NCBI RefSeq assembly: GCF_947501665.1
Contig: NZ_CANMWS010000021.1
Location: 1 to 64,000, forward strand
Source of the DNA: an uncultured Shewanella sp.
GTDB lineage: Bacteria > Pseudomonadota > Gammaproteobacteria > Enterobacterales > Shewanellaceae
Direction of reading: 5' to 3'
Length of the DNA stretch: 64,000 nucleotides
Numbering within the stretch: the first letter of the stretch is position 1; each line of letters opens with the position of its first letter. Made by a program: the position numbers and the translations under genes. Positions 49,334 through 58,926 of this stretch are shown here, in pieces. A model generated the notes under the pieces. The model did not search any database and was not told the DNA's origin. It saw nothing but the letters and a program-made list of their open reading frames with translations.

Positions 49334-49361
49334 AAAAAGCACTCCGTTGAGTGCTTTTTAT
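49334..49361. terminator. Bidirectional terminator between yejK and pyrC
   Basis: AAAAGCACT / AGTGCTTTT with loop CCGTTG; T and A runs on both sides serve both convergent genes. Confidence 0.85.
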
Positions 49362-49376
49362 GATTTAGCTTGTGTG

Positions 49377-50723
49377 TTATCGATTAAACGTCAGCTTTTG
49401 GCCAAAGGTGTTGTCGATAAACTTTTCACCATCAAACAAATGGTTACCATTTACCCAAGTGCCGGCAATGCTCCCTGCAAAAGCATGTCCCTCAAAAGGA
49501 CTCCAACCACAGTGATATCGAGTATTCTCTTTGGTGGCGGTAAAGGGGCTATTAAGATCAATTAAGACTAAATCGGCAAAATAGCCTTCACGTAAATAAC
49601 CTCTATCTTTAACCTGATAGCGCTCCGCGACGGCGTGACTGGTTTTTTGTACTATTTTTTCAAGGCTGAAATGACCCTGAGCATGTAAATCCAGTAAAGA
49701 TAATAGGGCATGTTGCACTAAAGGTACGCCAGCAGGAGCTTTAAAATAACTTTCTGCTTGTTTTTCATCCCAAGTATGTGGAGCGTGATCGGTAGCGATG
49801 ATATCAATCACATCATCTTTAACGGCTTGGATCAAAGCATCTTGATCGCTCTTTTTTTTCACCGCAGGGTTACATTTGATTTGCGTCCCTAGACGTTCAT
49901 AATCTCCATCATTAAAAGTTAAATGATGCACACAGACTTCTGCCGTAATGTTAGCTTCTTTGAGTTCGCTTAAGGTTTTACCGGCTTTAAATTGATATAA
50001 TTCATCGGCTGTGGTGAGATGCAGAACATGTAACCTTGCTTTGTGTTTTAAGGCTAATTTTGTGGCCAATTGAGAGGATTTTAAGCAGGCTTCACGAGAG
50101 CGTATTTCACCGTGAAGGGCCATGGGAATATTGTCTCCATATTGCTCTCGAGCTTTGGCTTCATTGGCGGCTATCATCGGAGAGTCTTCGCAGTGAGTGA
50201 CAATGAGCACTGGCGAATGTTCAAAAATGCCTTCCAAGGTATCAGGGTTGTTGACTAACATGTTCCCTGTTGATGCCCCCATGAAAATTTTGACCCCGCA
50301 GGCTTCATTAGGATCTAAGTTTTTAATTTCATCTAAGTTGTCATTGGTAGCCCCAAGATAAAAACTAAAATTTGCAAGTGAGCTTTGCTGAGCTCGATTA
50401 TACTTATCTTGTAAGGCTTGATAATTGGTTGTTTGTGGGTTGACGTTAGGCATTTCCATAAAACTGGTGATCCCTCCAGCAACAGCCGCTCTAGATTCTG
50501 TGGCTATGGTGCCTTTATTCGGGAAACCGGGCTCTCTGAAGTGAACTTGATCGTCAATCATGCCGGGTAATAAGTATTTGCCTGCTGCATCGATGACTTT
50601 CATTTCTGTTGTCGGTGAAATATGCGGGGCAATTTGGCTGATCCGACCGTTTTCAATTAACAGATCTTGCGCTGTGATTGTACCTTCGTTAACCAATTGA
50701 GCATTGCAAATAAGGGTTTTCAT
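49377..50723 (-). CDS. pyrC: Dihydroorotase (448 aa)
   Basis: Third step of pyrimidine synthesis: cyclises carbamoyl-aspartate to dihydroorotate. The metal-site line is DDQVHFREPG (about 58-67). The probable carboxylated Lys is in GVKIFMGAS, followed by VTHCED, LHVLHLTT and IATDHAPHT (metal ligands). The length of about 450 matches the type I, PyrC/AllB-like group, not the 350-residue E. coli PyrC, so the symbol is by function only. Monocistronic, convergent with yejK. Confidence 0.85.
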   Translation of the reverse strand: MKTLICNAQLVNEGTITAQDLLIENGRISQIAPHISPTTEMKVIDAAGKYLLPGMIDDQVHFREPGFPNKGTIATESRAAVAGGITSFMEMPNVNPQTTNYQALQDKYNRAQQSSLANFSFYLGATNDNLDEIKNLDPNEACGVKIFMGASTGNMLVNNPDTLEGIFEHSPVLIVTHCEDSPMIAANEAKAREQYGDNIPMALHGEIRSREACLKSSQLATKLALKHKARLHVLHLTTADELYQFKAGKTLSELKEANITAEVCVHHLTFNDGDYERLGTQIKCNPAVKKKSDQDALIQAVKDDVIDIIATDHAPHTWDEKQAESYFKAPAGVPLVQHALLSLLDLHAQGHFSLEKIVQKTSHAVAERYQVKDRGYLREGYFADLVLIDLNSPFTATKENTRYHCGWSPFEGHAFAGSIAGTWVNGNHLFDGEKFIDNTFGQKLTFNR

Positions 50724-50962
50724 AGGATACCTGAGTTGAAGAGTTAATTTTTATGTCTAAGACATTCATATAATACTCGAAAAGAAGGGGAGGATCATAT
50801 TAAAATGGGGGATTCGTCTTCGTGCTCTAAAACAATGGCATTATTTGTTGCAATGATGCTGTGTTTTTCAAGGATGAGGTCAGTATATTAACATTTTTTT
50901 GCCTTTCGGCCATTGCTGAATGGGCGTGAATAGGTAGACTGTTTTTCTGCCTGGGAGTTTCA

Positions 50963-51841
50963 ATGCAATTGTTTGTTAAAGATTTAACCGTCATCGATTT
51001 TTCGTATTTGTGTGCAGAACGTGGCATGGTTGGGGAAAGTTGGATTGTGGATGTGATCCTCAGTGGTGGGCTCGATGAGCAAAATATGGTGTTAGACTTC
51101 GCTAAAGTCAAACGCACCATTAAAGATACCATTGATGATATTGCTGATCATCGCTTGCTTGTGCCTACTGCATGCAGTGAAGTGCGTTGGCAGCAACAAG
51201 GTGACAGAGTATGGATGGACTTTTCAAGCTCAAAAGGAAATATTCATCTTGCGTGTCCCGCACAGGCCTTCGCGCTTATTCCTGCGGAGAACATTACGTT
51301 TGAGAGTGTTGATACTTTTTTAAAGAAAGCCTTAACTGAAGTCTTGCCTGACAATGTCGAAGGGATCACATTGGTATTACGTAACGAGGAGCATGCAACT
51401 CCTTTTTATCACTATAGCCATGGCCTTAAAAAACATGATGGGAATTGTCAGCGTATCGCTCATGGGCACCGTAGCCCGATCCATATTTATGAAAATGGTG
51501 TTGCTGCAACCCAATGGGATGAATATTGGGCCGATCGTTGGCAGGATATCTATTTAGGCACGGAAGAAGATCTTGTCCCTGTGGCAACGTTATCTTTGTC
51601 AGTACAAACACAAGTATCTGATAAAACACATTTTGGTTTTCATTACCAAGCGCCGCAAGGGGATTTTCAATTGGCGATGCCAAAAACGTGTTGCGACATG
51701 ATCCCCCATGATACGACAGTTGAGTTACTCGCGGATTTTATTGCGAATACACTCAGTGATAAAGTGCCGACGAGTCATTTTAAAGTCGTCGCATTTGAAG
51801 GTGTGGGTAAAGGGGCGATTGTTGAAAAAAAATCTGTTTGA
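50963..51841 (+). CDS. Tandem PTPS-like (6-carboxytetrahydropterin synthase family) protein (292 aa)
   Basis: Two half-diverged copies of the pterin-synthase fold. The first has SYLCAERGMVGESWIVDVIL, then MVLDFAKVKRTIKDTIDDIA and DHRLLVP, the VxDFxxLK...DHxxL pattern of the family. The second has RIAHGHRSPIHIYENG, like the metal-binding HGH line. The first copy lacks the usual His before that region, so catalysis may be shared or lost. Substrate not assignable. The M23 peptidase gene follows 30 bases later. Confidence 0.72.
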   Translation: MQLFVKDLTVIDFSYLCAERGMVGESWIVDVILSGGLDEQNMVLDFAKVKRTIKDTIDDIADHRLLVPTACSEVRWQQQGDRVWMDFSSSKGNIHLACPAQAFALIPAENITFESVDTFLKKALTEVLPDNVEGITLVLRNEEHATPFYHYSHGLKKHDGNCQRIAHGHRSPIHIYENGVAATQWDEYWADRWQDIYLGTEEDLVPVATLSLSVQTQVSDKTHFGFHYQAPQGDFQLAMPKTCCDMIPHDTTVELLADFIANTLSDKVPTSHFKVVAFEGVGKGAIVEKKSV

Positions 51842-51871
51842 TAGTCGATTTAAATAATAAGGGGATATAGG

Positions 51872-52702
51872 ATGCGTCGATTGGGCTTTTTTATACTGAT
51901 GAACCTGTGCTTAATCCAAACCGTGTTTGCTGGGGTGCAATTTTTTGGCGACATGCAACCTGGCGCGGTGATCCGCGCTAAAACCACACCGGGCACAGCG
52001 GTTTTTTTAAATGATGAAGCGATTAAAGTGACGCCTGATGGGCAATTTGTTTTTGGTTTTGCAAGAGAGCCTGCGTTATCCCAATCCTTACGTTTAGTCT
52101 ATCCAGATGGATTATCCCAATTAGTGCCCTTTACCTTGAATGAGCGTGAGTATCGTATTCAAAAGGTGAACGGGATCAGTAAGAAAATCATGAAGCCCAA
52201 TCCTAAAGCCCAAGCCCGTTCGGCTAAAGATAGCCAAGAGGTGAGAGCGGCAAGAGCAATATTTACTCCTAGCGGGGCATTTGCACAAGATTTTATTTGG
52301 CCTTTAACCGGGCGTATTTCTGGTGTGTATGGCAGCCAACGAGTGTACAACGGTAAACCTGGTACACCTCATTATGGTGTTGATGTTGCTGCAAAAACCG
52401 GCACACCTATCGTAGCCCCTGCAGATGGCCAGATTAGCTTGTCTGTGAATGATATGTTTTATTCTGGCGGGACCTTAATTATTGATCATGGCTATGGTCT
52501 CAGTTCAAGTTTTCTGCATTTAAGTAAGCTGTATGTAAAGGTGGGCGATAAGGTCAAACAAGGGCAACCGATTGCAGAGGTGGGGGCGACAGGTAGAGCC
52601 ACTGGTCCACACTTAGATTGGCGAGTCAATTGGTATCAAATGCGGCTTGATCCCACGACGATTGTCCCTTCAATGGCGAGTGTGTTAGCAAAGAAAGAGT
52701 AA
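51872..52702 (+). CDS. M23-family peptidase (LytM-like), exported (276 aa)
   Basis: Signal peptide about 1-20 (...LCLIQTVFA). A beta domain about 25-95 and a flexible linker follow, then an M23 domain (about 140-265). The zinc ligands of the HxxxD type are in TPHYGVDVAAKTGTPIVAP, and the second His pair is in SSFLHLSKL and GPHLDWRVNW. All catalytic residues appear present, so it is probably an active cell-wall endopeptidase and not an EnvC-like activator. Confidence 0.88.
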   Translation: MRRLGFFILMNLCLIQTVFAGVQFFGDMQPGAVIRAKTTPGTAVFLNDEAIKVTPDGQFVFGFAREPALSQSLRLVYPDGLSQLVPFTLNEREYRIQKVNGISKKIMKPNPKAQARSAKDSQEVRAARAIFTPSGAFAQDFIWPLTGRISGVYGSQRVYNGKPGTPHYGVDVAAKTGTPIVAPADGQISLSVNDMFYSGGTLIIDHGYGLSSSFLHLSKLYVKVGDKVKQGQPIAEVGATGRATGPHLDWRVNWYQMRLDPTTIVPSMASVLAKKE

Positions 52703-52733
52703 AAAAACCAGCACATTTGTGCTGGTTTTTTTA
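52701..52733. terminator. Bidirectional terminator
   Basis: AACCAGCACA / TGTGCTGGTT with a 2-base loop, A run before and T run after. Serves the peptidase gene and the convergent DUF2062 gene. Confidence 0.88.
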
Positions 52734-52739
52734 TGTGCT

Positions 52740-53267
52740 TTATTTTCTCGTATATAAAATTTTACTGTTGCGGCTTTTCCATTTCAAAATAATAGAATAA
52801 CGCCACATGCCTTTGATCAATATATAGCTACTAGCAGAAAAAATAATACCCAAAGTTAAACAGCCCACAAGGAAAGGTGGGCCTATGGTGCTCAGAGACG
52901 ATTCAATCCAATGCCAGCTGGCTTCAAAAGCAAAGGGGCGTTCATGATAGCCTAAAATTTTTGTGCCTAAAATATAGGCCCCATAAAACATAAAGGGCAT
53001 GGTTAACGGGTTGGTTATCCATACCAGTGCAACCGCCACCGGAATATTGACATTGAATACAATCGCCAGTGCTGCTGCAAGTACCATTTGAAAAGGCATT
53101 GGGATCCAGCCGACAAAAAGGCCCACTGCAAATGCACCCGGGGCTGAGCGTCGATTTAATGCCCATAAATTGGTTTTATGAAGCAATTTGCCAAAGATGC
53201 GTAAATGTTTATGATTTTGCAACACTTCAGGCTTTGGCATAAACCTTTCTATTAATTTTTTTGGCAT
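52740..53267 (-). CDS. DUF2062 membrane protein (175 aa)
   Basis: Small membrane protein: RRSAPGAFAVGLFVGWIPMP at the first helix, then VNIPVAVALVWITNPLTMPF, both family hallmarks. Basic N-terminus. Its gene is divergent from comEC with only 31 bases between them, so the two probably share a promoter region. Function unknown; often beside comEC in Shewanella-like genomes (recollection). Confidence 0.82.
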   Translation of the reverse strand: MPKKLIERFMPKPEVLQNHKHLRIFGKLLHKTNLWALNRRSAPGAFAVGLFVGWIPMPFQMVLAAALAIVFNVNIPVAVALVWITNPLTMPFMFYGAYILGTKILGYHERPFAFEASWHWIESSLSTIGPPFLVGCLTLGIIFSASSYILIKGMWRYSIILKWKSRNSKILYTRK

Positions 53268-53298
53268 ATCTGTACTTTACAGCCTTAACTTATTCTTG

Positions 53299-55620
53299 AT
53301 GAATCGATTTCTACTGGGTTTTTGTGTAACCATTATTTCAGCTATTGTGTGGCCTGCGTTGCCACCTTTTTCGTATGTCTTTTTCTTACTGCTTGCGTCA
53401 GGTTTTATCTTTCGTCTGTCACCACTTTTTTCAGGCAGCGTATTTGCGGTGGCTTGGTTGGGCTTATTTTACCATCAACTTATGTCGTGGAATGTGCCTG
53501 CCCACTCAACGTCTGTTAAATTAGAGGGCGAAATAATAGCATTAGTTCACACAAACGGCGACTGGATAAATTTAGACATTGAGCTAACAGGTGTAAATTC
53601 ATTCCATTGGGTAACTAAAAAGTTAAGATTAACTTGGTCGAAACCGCCTCCTTTACAAATAGGCCAAACTTGGCAACTTGAGGTTAGACCAAAGTCGATA
53701 TCGAGTGTGCTGAATCAAGGTGGCTATAATCAGCAAAAAAATTTGTTAAGTAAGCATATCATAGCTAAAGGAAAAGTGCTTTCTGGGCGTTTATTGGAAG
53801 AAAGCGTGCCGCTAAGGGCACAATTGATTAATACTCTCAAACCTATTTTGGAGCACTTTAACAATAATGATTTTATGCTTGCGTTAATCACTGGCGACAA
53901 ACAAGACATTTCAGCTCAGCGTTGGCAAGCATTACGGCAAACTGGCACTGGGCATTTAATGGCGATTTCAGGCTTACATTTAAGTGTTGTTGGCATGTGG
54001 GTGTTTATATCAGTGTTTTGGCTATTAAGGCAGTGTTGTCCACCTTTTGGCCGTAGTCACCTTTATGTGGCCACTTTTTCTAGTATTGTTGCAGTCGTGT
54101 TTTATGCTTATCTCGCAGGCTTTTCTATTTCGACACAGCGTGCACTTATCATGTTACTGCTGGTTATGGGGTTGGCTTTATTTAAGCGTTTTTCCTCAGC
54201 TTGGGAACGATTACTTTATGCACTGTTTTTTGTACTCCTTGTGGATCCTGTATCGGTGCTCAGTGCAGGCTTCTGGCTATCTTTTAGTGCGTTAACTATT
54301 ATTTTATTAACGATTCAAAGCTATGTTATTCAAGCCGAGCACCATGATTTTAACGCTGAGGTTAGATCTCATTCGATTCTTTTGGGGAGCGTTAAAGCAA
54401 AGTGTGTGTTGTTTTGGGCTATTCAATGGCGTTTATCTTTAGGTTTGGGGGTATTGCAAGCCCTGTTTTTCGGGGGGATTACGTTACACAGTCTTTGGAT
54501 TAATTTGATTTTGGTTCCTTGGTTTAGTCTTGTGGTCATTCCCGTTATGGTATTGACTGTGCTGGTTTGGGGAATAGGGCAATTATTTAATATTGATTTA
54601 AATGCTGTTTTCTTACTGTTTGATTGGAGCTTAAGGCCTGTTAGCGAGCTATTAGCGTTAAGTTTTCACTTTATCGGACGTTGGATTGTGTTACCTGAAC
54701 GTGTTATTTATGCCGCCATGGTGGCGCTATTGGGCGGTGTCATTTTTTTTCGAGTGACAGATAAAAAGTGGCAGATTTGCTGCTTATTATTGTTCTTACC
54801 ACTTATTTTGCAAGTGAGTACTTGGTTGTTCCCGCCTAAAGCAAATGATTGGCGTATCCATGTTCTAGATGTGGGACAAGGGTTAGCCGTAGTGATTGAA
54901 AAGTCGGGCCGTGGGTTATTGTACGATACCGGTGCGGCTTATGGTGAGCATTTTAGTTATGCAAATAGAGTGATTATCCCTTTTCTAGATGCTAAAGGTC
55001 TTCGGCAATTGGATTATTTAATTTTAAGCCATGGGGATAACGATCATGCTGGTGGTGCGAGGGATATAATGAATGCGTACCCCAATGTACGGCTCATTAC
55101 GGATCTATCGACTTATGATGGTCAGACTTGTCGCCCTGATAAGATAAATTGGCAAGGTTTACAAATTGACATATTGGGCCCCAATCAAAAGATGAAAGGG
55201 AATAATGGCTCTTGTGTTATAAGAGTCAGTGATGCTTATCAGAGTGTGTTACTCACTGGAGATATTGAACGTCGTGGAGAAAGATTACTGCTTAAGGGCT
55301 CGACTGCGTTGGAGAGCACAGTGCTTATCGCACCTCATCATGGCAGTTTAACCTCATCGATTGAGGGGTTTGTTCAAGCGGTGTCACCACAATTAACCAT
55401 CTTTCCTGCTGGGCTAAATAATCGCTATGGCTTTCCAAAATCAGACGTTGTTACTCGTTATATCGATCAAGGCAGTCAAGTGGCCACAACGGGGAAAATG
55501 GGGCAAATTAGTATTCTTTTTCATCAAATGTCATGGGAGTGGGTAACATATCGTCAAGATTTAGCCCCTTTTTGGTATAACCGCTTGTTTGGATTTGGCG
55601 AAGCGAGTAAAGCAGAGTAG
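53299..55620 (+). CDS. comEC: DNA internalization-related competence protein ComEC/Rec2 (773 aa)
   Basis: Inner-membrane channel for single-stranded DNA uptake. A DUF4131-like OB region (about 60-160) is followed by the competence transmembrane domain (about 195-480; TGTGHLMAISGLHLSVVGMW). A C-terminal metallo-beta-lactamase-like domain (about 515-745) has LDVGQGLAVVI and LSHGDNDHAGG. The full three-part layout is kept. Start ATG 53299 (a TTG at 53296 precedes it). First gene of a run with msbA and lpxK. Confidence 0.92.
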   Translation: MNRFLLGFCVTIISAIVWPALPPFSYVFFLLLASGFIFRLSPLFSGSVFAVAWLGLFYHQLMSWNVPAHSTSVKLEGEIIALVHTNGDWINLDIELTGVNSFHWVTKKLRLTWSKPPPLQIGQTWQLEVRPKSISSVLNQGGYNQQKNLLSKHIIAKGKVLSGRLLEESVPLRAQLINTLKPILEHFNNNDFMLALITGDKQDISAQRWQALRQTGTGHLMAISGLHLSVVGMWVFISVFWLLRQCCPPFGRSHLYVATFSSIVAVVFYAYLAGFSISTQRALIMLLLVMGLALFKRFSSAWERLLYALFFVLLVDPVSVLSAGFWLSFSALTIILLTIQSYVIQAEHHDFNAEVRSHSILLGSVKAKCVLFWAIQWRLSLGLGVLQALFFGGITLHSLWINLILVPWFSLVVIPVMVLTVLVWGIGQLFNIDLNAVFLLFDWSLRPVSELLALSFHFIGRWIVLPERVIYAAMVALLGGVIFFRVTDKKWQICCLLLFLPLILQVSTWLFPPKANDWRIHVLDVGQGLAVVIEKSGRGLLYDTGAAYGEHFSYANRVIIPFLDAKGLRQLDYLILSHGDNDHAGGARDIMNAYPNVRLITDLSTYDGQTCRPDKINWQGLQIDILGPNQKMKGNNGSCVIRVSDAYQSVLLTGDIERRGERLLLKGSTALESTVLIAPHHGSLTSSIEGFVQAVSPQLTIFPAGLNNRYGFPKSDVVTRYIDQGSQVATTGKMGQISILFHQMSWEWVTYRQDLAPFWYNRLFGFGEASKAE

Positions 55621-55652
55621 AATGCTCTTTTTCCATTTGCTAGCTTGGGTCA

Positions 55653-57467
55653 ATGACAACATCTAATAAAAATGAAACTTGGGTGGTCTTTAAGAGATTA
55701 TTAGGCTATTTAAAACCATTAAAAACCGTCTTTGTTTGTGCCATTATTGCGCTAATGGTTTATGCATTAGTGGATGCCGCTTTTATTGCTGTGATTAAAC
55801 CTTTTATTGATGAAGGATTTGGCGGAGCAGCCAGTAATGTCAGCACGCCGGGTAGCCAGTTAGATTTTGGTACCAGCGGTGGCTTTAATGCCAGTAATGA
55901 CGTGTTAATGATAGCCCCATTGGTGGTTATTGGTTTATTCACGTTACGAGGTTTGGCTAACTTTGCTTCAACCTATTGTGTGGCTTATATGAGTGCAAGA
56001 CTCATTCAAGATATGCGCCAAGAGGTATTTGAACATTATTTGAAATTGCCTGTAAGCTACATGGACAGAGAAAATACCGGCAATTTAATTTCTCGAGTGA
56101 CCTATGATACAGAGCAAATTGCTCGCGCGTCAGGCAGTGCGTTAATTACGATTGTGAGAGACAGTATCACCGTTTTAGGAATGCTGTGTTTGATGTTCTA
56201 TTATTCTTGGAAATTATCGTTATGCATTTTAGTCATAGGGCCCATAATTGGTCTTGTGATCACTGTGGTGAGCCGACGTTTTCGAAAAGTGTCAAAACAA
56301 ATCCAAGCCGCAATGGGAGGCGTGACCGCAGCAACGGAGCAAATGATCAAGGGTCATAAAAATGTGCTGTCATTTGGTGGACAAAAAGTCGAATCAGAGC
56401 GCTTTTATCGTATTAACGACCGTAATCGTTATCAGAATATGAAATTGGCCACGACTCAGGCGATTAGTCAGCCGTTAGTGATGATTATCGGTTCATTTGC
56501 CTTAGCATTCGTGCTCTATGCCGCCAGTATCGATTCACTTAAAGCAGAATTAACCGCAGGGACTTTCGCATCCTTATTGGGTGCCATGATGGCCATGTTA
56601 CAGCCCATTAAAAATTTAACCCGTGTTAATGCCGATTTTCAGCGAGGCATTGCGGCCTGTACAACCGTTTTTGAACTGTTAGATACATCACCTGAAGTGG
56701 ATATGGGGACTTATGAAGCTGAGCGTGTGCGGGGTGATTTATGCTTTAAAGGGGTTGACTTTAGTTATCCAGAACAACCGAAAAAAGCCTTAAATGGCAT
56801 TGATTTTTCAGTTAAGCAAGGTCAAACCATTGCGCTTGTTGGACGCTCGGGGTCCGGTAAGTCGACCATTGCCAGTTTAATCACGCGTTTCTATTCGGGA
56901 TTGAGTGCCGGTGAAATTTGCATTGATGATATGCCCATTGAACAATACTCACTTAAATCATTACGTAAGCAAGTAGCGCTGGTCTCTCAACAAGTGACGC
57001 TGTTTAACGATACTATCGCGAATAACATTGCTTATGCTTACTCTGGTCAAGTGACTCGAGAGCAGATTGAGCACGCAGCAGAGCTGGCTTATGCGATGGA
57101 GTTCATTAAAGACTTGCCCAATGGTCTCGATACTGAAATTGGCGAAAATGGTGTCATGCTATCGGGGGGACAAAGGCAGCGCATTGCCATTGCTCGTGCA
57201 ATTTTACGTGATGCACCTGTGCTTATTTTAGATGAAGCGACGTCTGCTTTGGATACCGAGTCTGAAAAAGCCATTCAAAGGGGATTAGATAATTTACGTC
57301 ATAACCGAACCTCTATTGTGATTGCTCATAGGTTATCGACGATTGAAAGTGCTGATCAGATTTTGGTTATCGATCAAGGTCAAGTGATTGAAAGAGGCAC
57401 ACATCAAGTCTTAATCGAGAAAAATGGGGCTTATGCCAATCTTTATCAAATGCAGTTTGGTGAATAA
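55653..57467 (+). CDS. msbA: Lipid A export ATP-binding/permease protein MsbA (604 aa)
   Basis: Flips lipid A-core across the inner membrane. Six-helix ABC exporter domain (about 1-330), then ATPase with Walker A GRSGSGKST (about 396-404), signature LSGGQRQRIAIARAI and Walker B VLILDEATSALD. The order comEC-msbA-lpxK is as in E. coli. About 20 residues longer than E. coli MsbA owing to an insert after the first helix (about 50-80, Gly/Ser-rich). Confidence 0.95.
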   Translation: MTTSNKNETWVVFKRLLGYLKPLKTVFVCAIIALMVYALVDAAFIAVIKPFIDEGFGGAASNVSTPGSQLDFGTSGGFNASNDVLMIAPLVVIGLFTLRGLANFASTYCVAYMSARLIQDMRQEVFEHYLKLPVSYMDRENTGNLISRVTYDTEQIARASGSALITIVRDSITVLGMLCLMFYYSWKLSLCILVIGPIIGLVITVVSRRFRKVSKQIQAAMGGVTAATEQMIKGHKNVLSFGGQKVESERFYRINDRNRYQNMKLATTQAISQPLVMIIGSFALAFVLYAASIDSLKAELTAGTFASLLGAMMAMLQPIKNLTRVNADFQRGIAACTTVFELLDTSPEVDMGTYEAERVRGDLCFKGVDFSYPEQPKKALNGIDFSVKQGQTIALVGRSGSGKSTIASLITRFYSGLSAGEICIDDMPIEQYSLKSLRKQVALVSQQVTLFNDTIANNIAYAYSGQVTREQIEHAAELAYAMEFIKDLPNGLDTEIGENGVMLSGGQRQRIAIARAILRDAPVLILDEATSALDTESEKAIQRGLDNLRHNRTSIVIAHRLSTIESADQILVIDQGQVIERGTHQVLIEKNGAYANLYQMQFGE

Positions 57468-58459
57468 TGCAGGCCTGGATTAATCAAGTTTGGTATGGAA
57501 AAAGCTTGTGGCGTTGGATATTAATGCCGTTATCTTGGCTTTATGCCATTATCACGGCCATAAGGCGTTGTTTATATCACTTTGGGTTTAAAGAGAAGAT
57601 TATACTGCCTGTGCCGGTGATTATTGTGGGTAATATTACGGTGGGAGGTAGTGGTAAAACACCGACAGTCATATTTTTGATTGAGCTTTTGCGTCGTCAT
57701 GGTTATAAACCTGGGGTGATCAGTCGAGGCTACGGCGTGGATATTGACGGTGTTAAGTCAGTGCATGTAGGAGCAAAGGCATCTGAAGTCGGTGATGAGC
57801 CTGCAATGATCGTTGCGCGTACACATGTTCCTATGGTTGTTGGCCCTAAACGGATTCAAGCGGCAAAGCAATTACTGGCTGATTTTGAGGTGGATATCAT
57901 TATTAGTGATGATGGTCTGCAGCATTATACTATGGCGAGAAATATTGAAATTGTTGTTGTGGATGGTAATCGACGTTTAGGTAATGGCATGTTGTTACCA
58001 GCGGGTCCTTTGAGAGAAGGAGCGTGGCGACTTAAACAGGCTGATTTTATTATTGTGAATGGTGGTGAAGCTAAACAAGGTGAATATTCTATGCACTTAC
58101 AGCCCAAGCCCATCACACCATTATTGACGGACTCAACATTTACTTTTCACTTAGATGAACCTATTGTTGCTATGGCTGGAATAGGGGATCCGCAACGATT
58201 TTTTAATAGTTTACAGCTATTAGGGTATCAGGTACATCAAACCCATGGGTTTAATGATCACCAAGCATACCACTTGTCAGAGCTAATGAAAGTGGCAGAC
58301 GGTTATCCTTTAGTGATGACGGAGAAAGATGCGATTAAATGTGTGGATTTTGCAAAAGAGAATTGGGGCTATCTTGCTGTTGATGCAAGTATCGCATCGG
58401 GCTTTGAGCAAGACTTACTGGTGAAAATGGGTCATGAAGTTCAGGCTACTAAGAGCTAA
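57467..58459 (+). CDS. lpxK: Tetraacyldisaccharide 4'-kinase LpxK (330 aa)
   Basis: Phosphorylates the lipid A precursor at the 4' position at the inner membrane. N-terminal hydrophobic helix about 12-35. Walker A is NITVGGSGKTPT (about 54-65), followed by RGYGVDIDG and IISDDGLQHYTMARNIE. Shares one base with the msbA stop (TAATG), so expression is coupled. Confidence 0.95.
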   Translation: MQAWINQVWYGKSLWRWILMPLSWLYAIITAIRRCLYHFGFKEKIILPVPVIIVGNITVGGSGKTPTVIFLIELLRRHGYKPGVISRGYGVDIDGVKSVHVGAKASEVGDEPAMIVARTHVPMVVGPKRIQAAKQLLADFEVDIIISDDGLQHYTMARNIEIVVVDGNRRLGNGMLLPAGPLREGAWRLKQADFIIVNGGEAKQGEYSMHLQPKPITPLLTDSTFTFHLDEPIVAMAGIGDPQRFFNSLQLLGYQVHQTHGFNDHQAYHLSELMKVADGYPLVMTEKDAIKCVDFAKENWGYLAVDASIASGFEQDLLVKMGHEVQATKS

Positions 58460-58485
58460 ACAGGGTTAAGTAAGGTATATATTCA

Positions 58486-58662
58486 ATGATATTTGATAAA
58501 AAATTGTTAGATATAGTGGCATGTCCAGTGTGTAAAGGGGCATTAGCCTATGATAAGCAAGCACAGCAGTTAGTGTGTAAGTTTGATAAATTAGTTTACC
58601 CCATTAATGAAGGCATTCCAGTTCTGCTTGAAAATCAAGCACAACCTTGGACGCCTGAATAA
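58486..58662 (+). CDS. ycaR: Trm112/YcaR-like small protein (58 aa)
   Basis: MIFDKKLLDIVACPVCKGAL with the CxxC of the family, then LVYPINEGIPVLL, ending WTPE. In E. coli ycaR lies between lpxK and kdsB. Here it follows lpxK by 26 bases but no kdsB follows. Conserved length. Confidence 0.9.
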   Translation: MIFDKKLLDIVACPVCKGALAYDKQAQQLVCKFDKLVYPINEGIPVLLENQAQPWTPE

Positions 58663-58734
58663 ACGAATCGTTAAAATTGGGTCATGAATATTAAATTAAT
58701 GCGTTAAGTTTTTTGTTAATGCGTAAGCAATTGT

Positions 58735-58765
58735 GTCTAAAAGCGCCTTAAGGCGCTTTTTTATT
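58735..58765 (+). terminator. Terminator of comEC-msbA-lpxK-ycaR
   Basis: AAAAGCGCC-TTAA-GGCGCTTTT then TTTATTT. Confidence 0.88.
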
Positions 58766-58926
58766 TGCTAAAATTTGTTAATACTGCCTCTTATATATAT
58801 AATTAACAGTCAATTACTTCGATTATTTCTTATTCGATGGAGTTATATACTGTTTATTTTTCTTATCTTTTTTATTTTTTCTTGTTACCTTTCAATTTAC
58901 CGTCTTATGTGAATGGAGTCTGAGTC

